From Pseudomonas zanjanensis (GTDB lineage: Bacteria; Pseudomonadota; Gammaproteobacteria; Pseudomonadales; Pseudomonadaceae), in contig NZ_JABWRB020000002.1 in NCBI RefSeq assembly GCF_014268745.2, forward strand, positions 186,001-250,000: a stretch of DNA of 64,000 nucleotides. Reading direction: 5' to 3'. Within the stretch, counting starts at the first letter, position 1. The number at the start of each line of letters is the position of its first letter. The notes below the pieces were generated by a model, which worked only from the letters and a program-made list of their open reading frames with translations, searched no databases and was not told the DNA's origin. A program made the translations under genes and the position numbers. Of the stretch, positions 7,858 through 15,131 are shown in pieces.

Positions 7858-8976
7858 ATGCGGAGCAAGGTGACGGGTGCGCAGCGCTGGGTCGTGAAGA
7901 TCGGCAGTGCACTGCTGACAGCGGATGGCAAAGGCCTGGATCGCCAGGCGATGGCGGTGTGGGTCGAGCAGATGGTGGCCTTGCATGAGGCTGGCGTCGA
8001 GCTGGTATTGGTCTCTTCCGGGGCGGTGGCTGCCGGTATGAGCCGCCTGGGCTGGACGTCGCGACCCAGCGCGATGCATGAGCTGCAGGCTGCCGCCGCC
8101 ATCGGCCAGATGGGCCTGGTGCAGGCCTGGGAGTCGAGCTTTGCCGAGCATGGCCGCCATACGGCGCAGATCCTGCTGACCCATGACGACCTGTCCGACC
8201 GCAAGCGCTACCTCAATGCCCGCAGTACCTTGCGGGCGCTGGTGGAGCTGAAAGTCATCCCGGTGATCAACGAAAACGACACGGTGGTCACCGACGAGAT
8301 CCGTTTCGGCGATAACGACACCCTGGCCGCGCTGGTGGCGAACCTGGTGGAGGCGGACCTGCTGGTGATCCTCACGGATCGCGACGGCATGTTCGATGCC
8401 GACCCGCGCAACAACCCCGATGCCAAGCTGATCTACGAAGCCCGTGCCGACGACCCGGCGCTGGATGCGGTGGCGGGCGGCACGGGCGGTGCGCTGGGGC
8501 GTGGCGGCATGCAGACCAAGTTGCGTGCGGCGCGTCTGGCGGCGCGCTCCGGCGCTCACACCATCATTGTCGGCGGGCGCTTGGAGCGGGTGCTGGATCG
8601 TCTGAAGTCGGGCGAACGCATTGGCACCTTGCTCTCCCCGGAGCGCGGCATGCTGGCGGCGCGCAAGCAGTGGCTGGCTGGGCACTTGCAAACCCGTGGC
8701 ACGCTGGTGCTGGACGCCGGTGCCGTATCGGCCCTGTCCCAGGGCAACAAGAGCCTGCTGCCGGTGGGCGTGAAGTTGGTCCAGGGCAGTTTCCGCCGGG
8801 GCGAAATGGTCGTTTGCGTGGCGCCGGACGGTCGTGAGATCGCTCGCGGCCTGGCTAACTACAGCGCGCTGGAAGCGCAGAAAATCATCGGTCAGTCGTC
8901 TGATGCGATTGTCGGTCTGTTGGGTTACATGGCGGAGCCCGAACTGGTTCACCGTGACAACCTGATCCTCGTCTAA
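7858..8976 (+). CDS. proB: glutamate 5-kinase ProB
   Basis: The 372-residue enzyme phosphorylates glutamate to gamma-glutamyl phosphate, the first step of proline synthesis. The amino-acid kinase domain (about 1-260) shows WVVKIGSALLT, LVLVSSGAVAAGM and VINENDTVVTDEIRFGDND. A C-terminal PUA domain (about 278-360: GTLVLDAGAVSAL, SLLPVGVKLVQG) is present as in most proteobacterial ProB. I chose the second of two adjacent ATGs (7855 and 7858) because it gives the usual MRxKVTGAxRWVVKIG start. It lies downstream of obgE, the order conserved in Pseudomonas. Confidence 0.95.
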   Translation: MRSKVTGAQRWVVKIGSALLTADGKGLDRQAMAVWVEQMVALHEAGVELVLVSSGAVAAGMSRLGWTSRPSAMHELQAAAAIGQMGLVQAWESSFAEHGRHTAQILLTHDDLSDRKRYLNARSTLRALVELKVIPVINENDTVVTDEIRFGDNDTLAALVANLVEADLLVILTDRDGMFDADPRNNPDAKLIYEARADDPALDAVAGGTGGALGRGGMQTKLRAARLAARSGAHTIIVGGRLERVLDRLKSGERIGTLLSPERGMLAARKQWLAGHLQTRGTLVLDAGAVSALSQGNKSLLPVGVKLVQGSFRRGEMVVCVAPDGREIARGLANYSALEAQKIIGQSSDAIVGLLGYMAEPELVHRDNLILV

Positions 8977-8985
8977 GGAAAAATC

Positions 8986-9441
8986 ATGGGTTTGGCAAAA
9001 GGATTGATCGGCTTGCTGCTGGCAGTGCCGCTGCTGGCTTCGGCCGAAGAAATCGGTCAGGTGTCCACCGTGTTCAAGTTCGTCGGGCCGAATGACCGGA
9101 TTGTGGTCGAGGCGTTCGACGATCCTAAGGTGGATGGCGTGACCTGCTACCTGTCGCGAGCCAAGACTGGGGGTGTAAAAGGCGGCCTGGGCCTGGCCGA
9201 GGATCGCGCCGAGGCGTCCATCGCCTGTCGCCAGGTCGGGCCGATCAGCTTCAAGGGTGAGCTCAAGGACGGCGAAGAGGTGTTCCGCGAACGCACTTCG
9301 CTGGTGTTCAAGACCATGCAAGTGGTGCGGTTCCTCGATAAGAAGCGCAATACGCTGGTGTACCTGGTCTACAGCGACCGGGTGATCGAGGGCAGTCCGC
9401 AAAATGCGGTGACCGCCATTCCGATCTTGCCTTGGCGTTAA
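8986..9441 (+). CDS. creA: CreA family periplasmic protein
   Basis: The 151-residue protein has a signal peptide (about residues 1-20, ending LLASA) followed by the CreA domain (VSTVFKFVGPNDRIVVEAFDDPKVDGVTCYLSRA). Two Cys residues in the mature part could form a disulfide. CreA is a conserved exported protein of unknown activity. It begins nine bases after proB and is probably cotranscribed with it. Confidence 0.9.
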   Translation: MGLAKGLIGLLLAVPLLASAEEIGQVSTVFKFVGPNDRIVVEAFDDPKVDGVTCYLSRAKTGGVKGGLGLAEDRAEASIACRQVGPISFKGELKDGEEVFRERTSLVFKTMQVVRFLDKKRNTLVYLVYSDRVIEGSPQNAVTAIPILPWR

Positions 9442-9512
9442 GTATCGACTGATGGGCGAGCCAGTCGGCCAATGCCGATCAGTTGAGTGGATGTCACGAG
9501 GAAACGCACAGA

Positions 9513-9605
9513 CCGTGGCGAGGGAGCTTGCTCCCGCTGGGTCGCGAAGCGGCCCTGTTTTGGGGCTGCTGCGCAGCCCAGCGGGAGCAAGCTCCCTAGC
9601 CACGG
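9513..9605. repeat. REPIN, GAGGGAGCTTGCTCCC family
   Basis: The arms are ccgtggcgagggagcttgct and its complement, with one change in the right arm (ccctagccacgg). The loop contains a second GC-rich palindrome. Confidence 0.88.
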
Positions 9606-9711
9606 GATGATTGCCCGGCTTTATTTCGCTTAACTGACGGGCATTAAGCCAATCGGCTCGCTTTTTTAATGTCCATGGATGTTGTTGTGCTTTTGGCGCG
9701 AAGGGATTCGT

Positions 9712-11748
9712 ATGCGTTCGTTTTTGCTGCTGTTTGTATTGAGTTGTTCTGTTTCCGTCGGAGCCCTGGCCGAGCCGTTTTATAACGCCAAGCCCCTGGC
9801 CCATCCCCTGATAAAAAGCTCCCAGGAGAGTGGGGCGACGCTGGCGTTTATCCGCGAAGCCGAAGGTGTCGTGGGCTACTCATGCCTGTGCGATTCGCCG
9901 GATGGCGCGCCGCAAGTGCTCGACCGGTATGGCGATGCCAGTGTCGAGTCGGTGTTCTATGCCAGCCTCGACAGTGATCTCCAGACGTTGGTCGTGCTGT
10001 CCCGGGCGAAGGGGCAGTACGCCCTTCATGGTTATCGGTTCGTGCCGTCTACCGGGACGTATCGCCGGCTCGAGACGCTTCAGCCGGCGCTGGATCGTAT
10101 CGCTGCCAATCGCAAAGTCCTCAATGCCGCCATTGTCCAAAAGGCCCTGGGCGCGTTGCCGCCTTACGCTTACGGCGCCGTGGTGCCTGTGACCGGTATC
10201 GTTGAATTCGACACGCTCAATCCCGCTGACGGTACGCTGGTGGGCTACTTCGGTGTCGACGGTGTCCCGGCCTCGGCGGGGCAGCCGGCAGAGGACCCTC
10301 ATCGTGACACCTACAAAAAGACCTTCCAGCAGCGCGAAGGGCGCTGGCTCACGCTGACGTATGAGCGCGTGTCGCCTGGGGATGAGGATGTGGGGGCTGC
10401 GTATAGCGTCAGCCGGATGGCTTGGGAAACCCGTCCGCAGCTGTACCGAGGCTCTGAGGATGGGATGGGGGCGATCATGGGGGATAGGCAGCTCTGGGCG
10501 CTGGGTTCGTATGCCCAGGGCAAGAAGTCGGGTCAGTGGAAGGAGTTTGGCCCATCAGGCGACGAGTCTACCGGCGCCTATGTAGATGGGGTGCGCCAGG
10601 GGCCGTGGGTTATCAGTGATAGGGGGACAGTTTCCAAAGGCATGATCGTCGATGACTTCTACGAGGGGCGCTGGACGATCGAGGGGTACGACGATGAGGT
10701 GCTGATGTCGGGCTTCGATACTTACAAGCACGGTGATTTTGACGGGCCTTCCGAGCGTGTGCGTCAGGGCGAGGTGATCCAGCGCGGCGATTTCGTGGCG
10801 GGCATACAGCACGGGGATTGGAAAATGCCGTGGGGCGAGGGGCGTTACGTGCAAGGCGTCCGAGAGGGGCGTTGGACTTTGAAGGTGGAGGGCGGCGGCG
10901 TCCAGACCGTGGACTTTGCCGCTGACAAGATGCACGGCGAGTTGCGAGAAGTGGATGCTGCCGGGGTGTTGCGGCGGGTCGAGCACTACCGAGCGGGTGT
11001 GTTGGATGGGTTGAAAGAGACCTATGCGGCGAATGGCAAGCTCACCTATTCGGCCCACTACGCCAATGGCCAGATCGAAGGGCGGGCGCTGACCTACACG
11101 GACGACGGTGCCGTGCTGCTGTCGGATATCTCCTGGCGTTACGGTTCGCGAGAGGGCGCCTTTCGTCTCTACCATCCCAATGGCCAGCCCGATACGGTGG
11201 CAACGTACGAAAAGGATGAGCCCATTGGCAACGTGCAATCATTCGACGCGAATGGGGTGTTGATCGCGGACCGCAACTATTGCCATGTGCCGGATGGGAA
11301 GTACACCCGCATCAAGCTGTGCGGCAAGCAGCGCGGGGCGTTCAATAACGGCCACTTCGATTCCGAGAGTGACTACCTGTTTGGTAATGAGCAGAGTGCC
11401 CGCCATACCCAGGATGGGCGCAATGTGCGGGAGGTGTTGCTGGGGCCTGATGATCGTGTGACTCACAAGGAGTACTACCCCAGCGGTCAGTTGAAGTCCT
11501 CCGAGGCTCGGCAGGGGTTCCGGCTGATAACGGTCTATGGGCGCGAACACAAGGACTATTCGTACGCCAAGCGCGAAGGCGAGACGGTCTACTACTACCC
11601 AACGGGTGTGGTCGAGCGCCGCATGACCTTCAAGGATGACAAGATCGTGGGCTGCTACACCGGCTACGACGAGGCGGGCGTACAGAACTTCCCACCACCA
11701 GGAGGTTGCCCTCCGCCGAAGCCGGTGGTGTTCAATTTCGGCGAGTAG
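9712..11748 (+). CDS. exported protein with YwqK/MORN-like repeats (678 aa), function unknown
   Basis: The 678-residue protein starts at the ATG at 9712 (AAGGGA upstream) with a clear signal peptide (LLLFVLSCSVSVGALA). There is no lipobox at the cleavage site, so the product is probably periplasmic or secreted. An N-terminal region of ~250 residues is not recognised. After it come many short repeats of the pattern G-x-W/Y...Y-x-x-G (GSYAQGKKSGQWKEFGPSG, AYVDGVRQGPWVI, EYYPSGQLKSSE, VYYYPTGVVERRMTF), the type annotated as YwqK or MORN repeats. The last third has several Cys and a proline-rich end (FPPPGGCPPPKP). It separates creA from rpsT, which are closer in P. aeruginosa, so it looks like lineage-specific cargo. 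No partner toxin is adjacent. The repeats suggest a beta-rich binding surface; no enzymatic role is evident. Confidence 0.75.
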   Translation: MRSFLLLFVLSCSVSVGALAEPFYNAKPLAHPLIKSSQESGATLAFIREAEGVVGYSCLCDSPDGAPQVLDRYGDASVESVFYASLDSDLQTLVVLSRAKGQYALHGYRFVPSTGTYRRLETLQPALDRIAANRKVLNAAIVQKALGALPPYAYGAVVPVTGIVEFDTLNPADGTLVGYFGVDGVPASAGQPAEDPHRDTYKKTFQQREGRWLTLTYERVSPGDEDVGAAYSVSRMAWETRPQLYRGSEDGMGAIMGDRQLWALGSYAQGKKSGQWKEFGPSGDESTGAYVDGVRQGPWVISDRGTVSKGMIVDDFYEGRWTIEGYDDEVLMSGFDTYKHGDFDGPSERVRQGEVIQRGDFVAGIQHGDWKMPWGEGRYVQGVREGRWTLKVEGGGVQTVDFAADKMHGELREVDAAGVLRRVEHYRAGVLDGLKETYAANGKLTYSAHYANGQIEGRALTYTDDGAVLLSDISWRYGSREGAFRLYHPNGQPDTVATYEKDEPIGNVQSFDANGVLIADRNYCHVPDGKYTRIKLCGKQRGAFNNGHFDSESDYLFGNEQSARHTQDGRNVREVLLGPDDRVTHKEYYPSGQLKSSEARQGFRLITVYGREHKDYSYAKREGETVYYYPTGVVERRMTFKDDKIVGCYTGYDEAGVQNFPPPGGCPPPKPVVFNFGE

Positions 11749-11809
11749 GGTTCTGATTCTTCCCTGATCGATGTGGTGGGCACCAGATGCATGCCCGCTG
11801 CAGATCCAG

Positions 11810-11898
11810 TGTGGGAGCGAGCCTGCTCGCGAAGACGGCGATACCGTCCCCTCTCCATTGGCTGATCCGCCGCCATCGCGAGCAAGCTCGCTCCCACA
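11810..11898. repeat. REPIN, GGAGCGAGCCTGCTCGCG variant
   Basis: Inverted arms (tgtgggagcgagcctgctcg; right arm with caagctcgctcccaca) lie between the convergent 678-aa gene and rpsT. Confidence 0.9.
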
Positions 11899-11936
11899 GG
11901 GTTCAGTGGTCTGGTTGAGGGCAAATCGCAGGCAAT

Positions 11937-11964
11937 AAAAAACCGACCCTGAGGTCGGTTTTTT
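11937..11964 (-). terminator. rho-independent terminator after rpsT
   Basis: The stem AAAAAACCGACC / GGTCGGTTTTTT with a CTGA loop is symmetrical and could end transcription from both sides (rpsT and the convergent 678-aa gene). Confidence 0.88.
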
Positions 11965-11978
11965 AACGAGCGCGTCGC

Positions 11979-12257
11979 TTAGGCAGCAGCGGCAACGTTC
12001 AGGGCCTTTACGTGGCCATTCAAACGGCTCTTATGGCGAGCAGCCTTGTTCTTGTGGATGATGCCTTTATCGGCCATGCGGTCGATAACTGGCACAGCCA
12101 GAACGTAAGCAGCTTGAGCTTTTTCAGCGTCTTTTGCGTCGATGGCCTTGACTACGTTCTTGATGTAGGTACGGACCATGGAACGCAGGCTGGCGTTGTG
12201 GCTGCGACGCTTCTCAGCCTGTTTTGCACGTTTTTTGGCGGAAGGTGTGTTGGCCAC
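11979..12257 (-). CDS. rpsT: 30S ribosomal protein S20
   Basis: The 92-residue S20 begins MANTPSAKKRAKQAEKRRSH and is highly basic and helical, as expected for a primary 16S rRNA binder. The start is preceded by CGAGGAG. It is a single-gene unit with its own promoter and terminator, divergent from murJ, which is the Pseudomonas arrangement. Confidence 0.97.
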   Translation of the reverse strand: MANTPSAKKRAKQAEKRRSHNASLRSMVRTYIKNVVKAIDAKDAEKAQAAYVLAVPVIDRMADKGIIHKNKAARHKSRLNGHVKALNVAAAA

Positions 12258-12310
12258 CGTCGAGCTCCTCGAAAGACTTTTTGGGAAATAGCAAACAAAA
12301 TAGGCCGCGA

Positions 12311-12339
12311 ATCATGCCGATGAGTTGAAGTCTTGTCAA
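12311..12339 (-). promoter_or_regulatory. sigma-70 promoter for rpsT
   Basis: On the minus strand, TTGACA (12339-12334) and CATGAT (12316-12311) are 17 bases apart. The leader to rpsT is about 45 bases. Confidence 0.7.
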
Positions 12340-12511
12340 GGGCGGGTGACGCGTTCCGCTGAATGGCAGGTGCTGCGCACCGAAGGATTTCTTTCCGGCG
12401 TGCGACCTGTAAACTCGCGGGCTTTGGCTCTGCACTGTTTAGCGGCGCGGAGTATCGCACAAGTGGGCGCGTTGTTCGCCTGCTGTTTATCGACAGGCAA
12501 AAACTCTTTTC

Positions 12512-14050
12512 ATGAATCTGCTCAAATCGTTGGCCGCCGTCAGCTCTATCACGATGCTTTCCCGCGTCCTGGGGTTCGTTCGCGATACGCTGATCGCACG
12601 GATATTCGGCGCCGGGATGGCCACCGACGCCTTCTTCATCGCCTTCAAGCTGCCCAACCTGTTGCGGCGGATCTTCGCCGAAGGCGCGTTCTCCCAGGCT
12701 TTCGTGCCGATCCTGGCGGAATATAAAAGCCAGAAAGGCGACGAGGCGACTCGCACATTCATTGCCTACGTCACCGGCCTGCTGACCTTGGTGCTGGCGC
12801 TGGTCACGGCCGCCGGCATGCTCGCCGCGCCCTGGGTGATCTGGGCCACGGCGCCGGGCTTTACCGATACCCCGGAAAAATTCCAGCTCACCGCTGACCT
12901 GCTGCGGGTGACCTTTCCTTATATATTGCTGATTTCCCTGTCGTCCCTGGCCGGGGCGATCCTCAATACCTGGAACCGCTTTTCCGTGCCGGCCTTTGTG
13001 CCGACCCTGCTCAACGTCAGCATGATCGTGTTCGCGGTATTCCTGACGCCTTACTTCGATCCGCCGGTAATGGCCCTGGGCTGGGCGGTACTGGTCGGCG
13101 GCCTGGCGCAACTGTTGTATCAACTGCCGCACCTGAAAAAGATCGGCATGCTGGTGCTGCCGCGGCTGAACCTGCGCGACAGCGGCGTGTGGCGGGTGAT
13201 GAAGCAGATGTTGCCGGCGATCCTCGGGGTGTCGGTGAGCCAGATTTCCTTGATCATCAACACCATCTTTGCCTCGTTCCTGGTGGCCGGCTCGGTGTCG
13301 TGGATGTACTACGCCGATCGCTTGATGGAATTACCATCCGGTGTGCTGGGCGTGGCCTTGGGCACGATCCTGCTGCCAACCCTAGCCAAGACCTACGCCA
13401 GCCAGGACCGCCACGAATATTCGCGGATCCTCGATTGGGGCCTGCGCCTGTGTTTCGTGCTGGTGCTGCCGTGTGCGCTGGCGCTGGGGATCCTCGCCGA
13501 ACCGTTGACCGTCTCGTTGTTCCAGTACGGCCAATTCAGTGCCTTCGATGCCTTGATGACTCAGCGGGCACTGATCGCTTACTCGGTGGGCTTGCTCGGG
13601 ATCATCGTGATCAAGGTGCTGGCCCCAGGGTTCTACGCCCAGCAGAACATCCGCACGCCGGTGAAGATCGCCATTTTCACCCTGGTGATGACGCAACTGT
13701 TCAACCTGCTGCTCATCGGCCCATTGGCCCACGCGGGCCTGGCCCTGGCGATCAGCGCCGGTGCCTGCCTCAACGCCGGGCTGCTGTTCTATCAGTTGCG
13801 CAAGCAGAAGATGTATCAACCACAACCGGGCTGGGCCAAGTTCGGCCTCAAGCTGCTGGTGGCCGTGGCGGTGATGTCGGCGGTGTTGCTGGGGGCAATG
13901 CATTTCATGCCGGCCTGGGGCGAAGGGCAGATGCTCGAGCGTTTCCTGCGCCTGGGTGCCCTGGTGGTGGCCGGCGTGGTGGCGTATTTCGGCATGTTGC
14001 TGCTGATGGGGTTCCGTCTGCGCGACTTCAACCGCAAGGCCTTGAGCTGA
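12512..14050 (+). CDS. murJ: lipid II flippase MurJ
   Basis: The 512-residue polytopic membrane protein of the MOP superfamily flips lipid II across the inner membrane for peptidoglycan synthesis. The N-terminal signature SITMLSRVLGFVRDTLIARI followed by ATDAFFIAFKLPNLLRRIFAEGAFSQAFVP is diagnostic. About 14 hydrophobic segments are spread over the protein. It starts at 12512 and is followed by ribF after about 130 bases, so the two are probably only partly coupled. Confidence 0.95.
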   Translation: MNLLKSLAAVSSITMLSRVLGFVRDTLIARIFGAGMATDAFFIAFKLPNLLRRIFAEGAFSQAFVPILAEYKSQKGDEATRTFIAYVTGLLTLVLALVTAAGMLAAPWVIWATAPGFTDTPEKFQLTADLLRVTFPYILLISLSSLAGAILNTWNRFSVPAFVPTLLNVSMIVFAVFLTPYFDPPVMALGWAVLVGGLAQLLYQLPHLKKIGMLVLPRLNLRDSGVWRVMKQMLPAILGVSVSQISLIINTIFASFLVAGSVSWMYYADRLMELPSGVLGVALGTILLPTLAKTYASQDRHEYSRILDWGLRLCFVLVLPCALALGILAEPLTVSLFQYGQFSAFDALMTQRALIAYSVGLLGIIVIKVLAPGFYAQQNIRTPVKIAIFTLVMTQLFNLLLIGPLAHAGLALAISAGACLNAGLLFYQLRKQKMYQPQPGWAKFGLKLLVAVAVMSAVLLGAMHFMPAWGEGQMLERFLRLGALVVAGVVAYFGMLLLMGFRLRDFNRKALS

Positions 14051-14122
14051 GGGCGGGCCCTCGATAATCCCGGGCCGGGCAGTGGTTTTGTCGGTTCGAT
14101 CACTTTGGGGTGCGGTGTTGCC

Positions 14123-14151
14123 TGTCGTCGGCCGCCGGGTGTGGTTATAAT
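14123..14151 (+). promoter_or_regulatory. possible promoter directly before ribF
   Basis: A perfect TATAAT at 14146-14151 has a weak -35 (TGTCGT at 14123-14128, spacing 17). A start about seven bases after the -10 would leave only some 20 bases before the ATG at 14180, and the in-frame ATG at 14162 would be almost leaderless. Confidence 0.5.
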
Positions 14152-14179
14152 CGGCCACTTTATGAGCAAGAAGCGCGTT

Positions 14180-15118
14180 ATGCAGCTGGTTCGAGGCCTC
14201 CACAACCTGCGCCCCCAGCATCGGGGCTGTGTCGCCACTATTGGCAACTTTGACGGTGTTCACCGTGGCCACCAGGCTATCCTGGCGCGGCTGCGCGAGC
14301 GTGCGCTGGAATTGGGCGTGCCCAGCTGCGTGGTGATCTTCGAGCCGCAGCCCCGGGAGTTTTTCGCCCCGGACACGGCCCCGGCCCGTTTGGCCCGGTT
14401 GCGGGACAAGCTGCAACTGCTGGCCGCCGAAGGCGTCGACCGGGTCCTGTGCCTGGCCTTCAACCAGCGCCTGAGCAAACTCAGCGCCGCCGAATTCGTC
14501 GAGACCATCCTGGTGGACGGTCTCGATGTGAAACATCTGGAAGTCGGCGATGATTTCCGTTTCGGTTGCGACCGGTCCGGGGATTTCGATTACCTGCAAC
14601 AGGCCGGTATCGCCCAGGGGTTCACCGTCGAAGCGGCGCAGACCGTCGAGATGGATGGCTTGCGCGTCAGCAGCACCCAGGTCCGCAATGCCTTGGCGGC
14701 GGCTGACTTCGAATTGGCCGAGCGCTTGCTCGGCCGGCCGTACCGGATTGCCGGGCGGATCCTGCACGGGCAGAAACTGGCGCGCCAATTGGGCACGCCG
14801 ACGGCCAACGTGCAGCTCAAGCGCCGTCGTGTGCCGCTGACCGGGGTGTTCCTGGTGAGTGTCGAGATCGACGGCAAGACCTGGCCCGGCGTCGCCAACA
14901 TCGGCGTGCGACCCACGGTCCAGGGCGATGGCAAGGCCCACCTTGAAGTACATGTTCTGGATTTTGCCGGCGATCTGTATGACCGGCGTTTGACGGTGGT
15001 TTTCCACCATAAGCTGCGTGAAGAGCAGCGTTTTGCCTCCCTGGAGGCGCTCAAGACGGCGATCCATGCAGATATCGCCGCCGCCCGTGCCCTTGTCGCA
15101 ACCAGCGCCAATCGCTAA
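14180..15118 (+). CDS. ribF: bifunctional riboflavin kinase/FAD synthetase RibF
   Basis: The 312-residue enzyme converts riboflavin to FMN and FMN to FAD. The N-terminal nucleotidyltransferase domain has the HxGH motif in IGNFDGVHRGHQ (residues 28-31). The C-terminal flavokinase domain covers about 185-305 (GRPYRIAGRILHGQKLARQ, GTPTANVQLKRR, YDRRLTVVFHHKLREEQRF). I chose ATG 14180, giving MQLVRGLHNLRPQHRG, the usual Pseudomonas start; ATG 14162 is possible. It begins the ribF-ileS-lspA-fkpB-ispH group, a conserved gammaproteobacterial order. Confidence 0.94.
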   Translation: MQLVRGLHNLRPQHRGCVATIGNFDGVHRGHQAILARLRERALELGVPSCVVIFEPQPREFFAPDTAPARLARLRDKLQLLAAEGVDRVLCLAFNQRLSKLSAAEFVETILVDGLDVKHLEVGDDFRFGCDRSGDFDYLQQAGIAQGFTVEAAQTVEMDGLRVSSTQVRNALAAADFELAERLLGRPYRIAGRILHGQKLARQLGTPTANVQLKRRRVPLTGVFLVSVEIDGKTWPGVANIGVRPTVQGDGKAHLEVHVLDFAGDLYDRRLTVVFHHKLREEQRFASLEALKTAIHADIAAARALVATSANR

Positions 15119-15131
15119 TGAAGAGCCTTAA

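Noticed and set aside
9712..11748. Reading the YwqK-like protein as the antitoxin of a toxin-antitoxin pair
   Set aside because: It has a signal peptide and is very large, and no toxin-like gene is adjacent; flanking genes are creA and rpsT.
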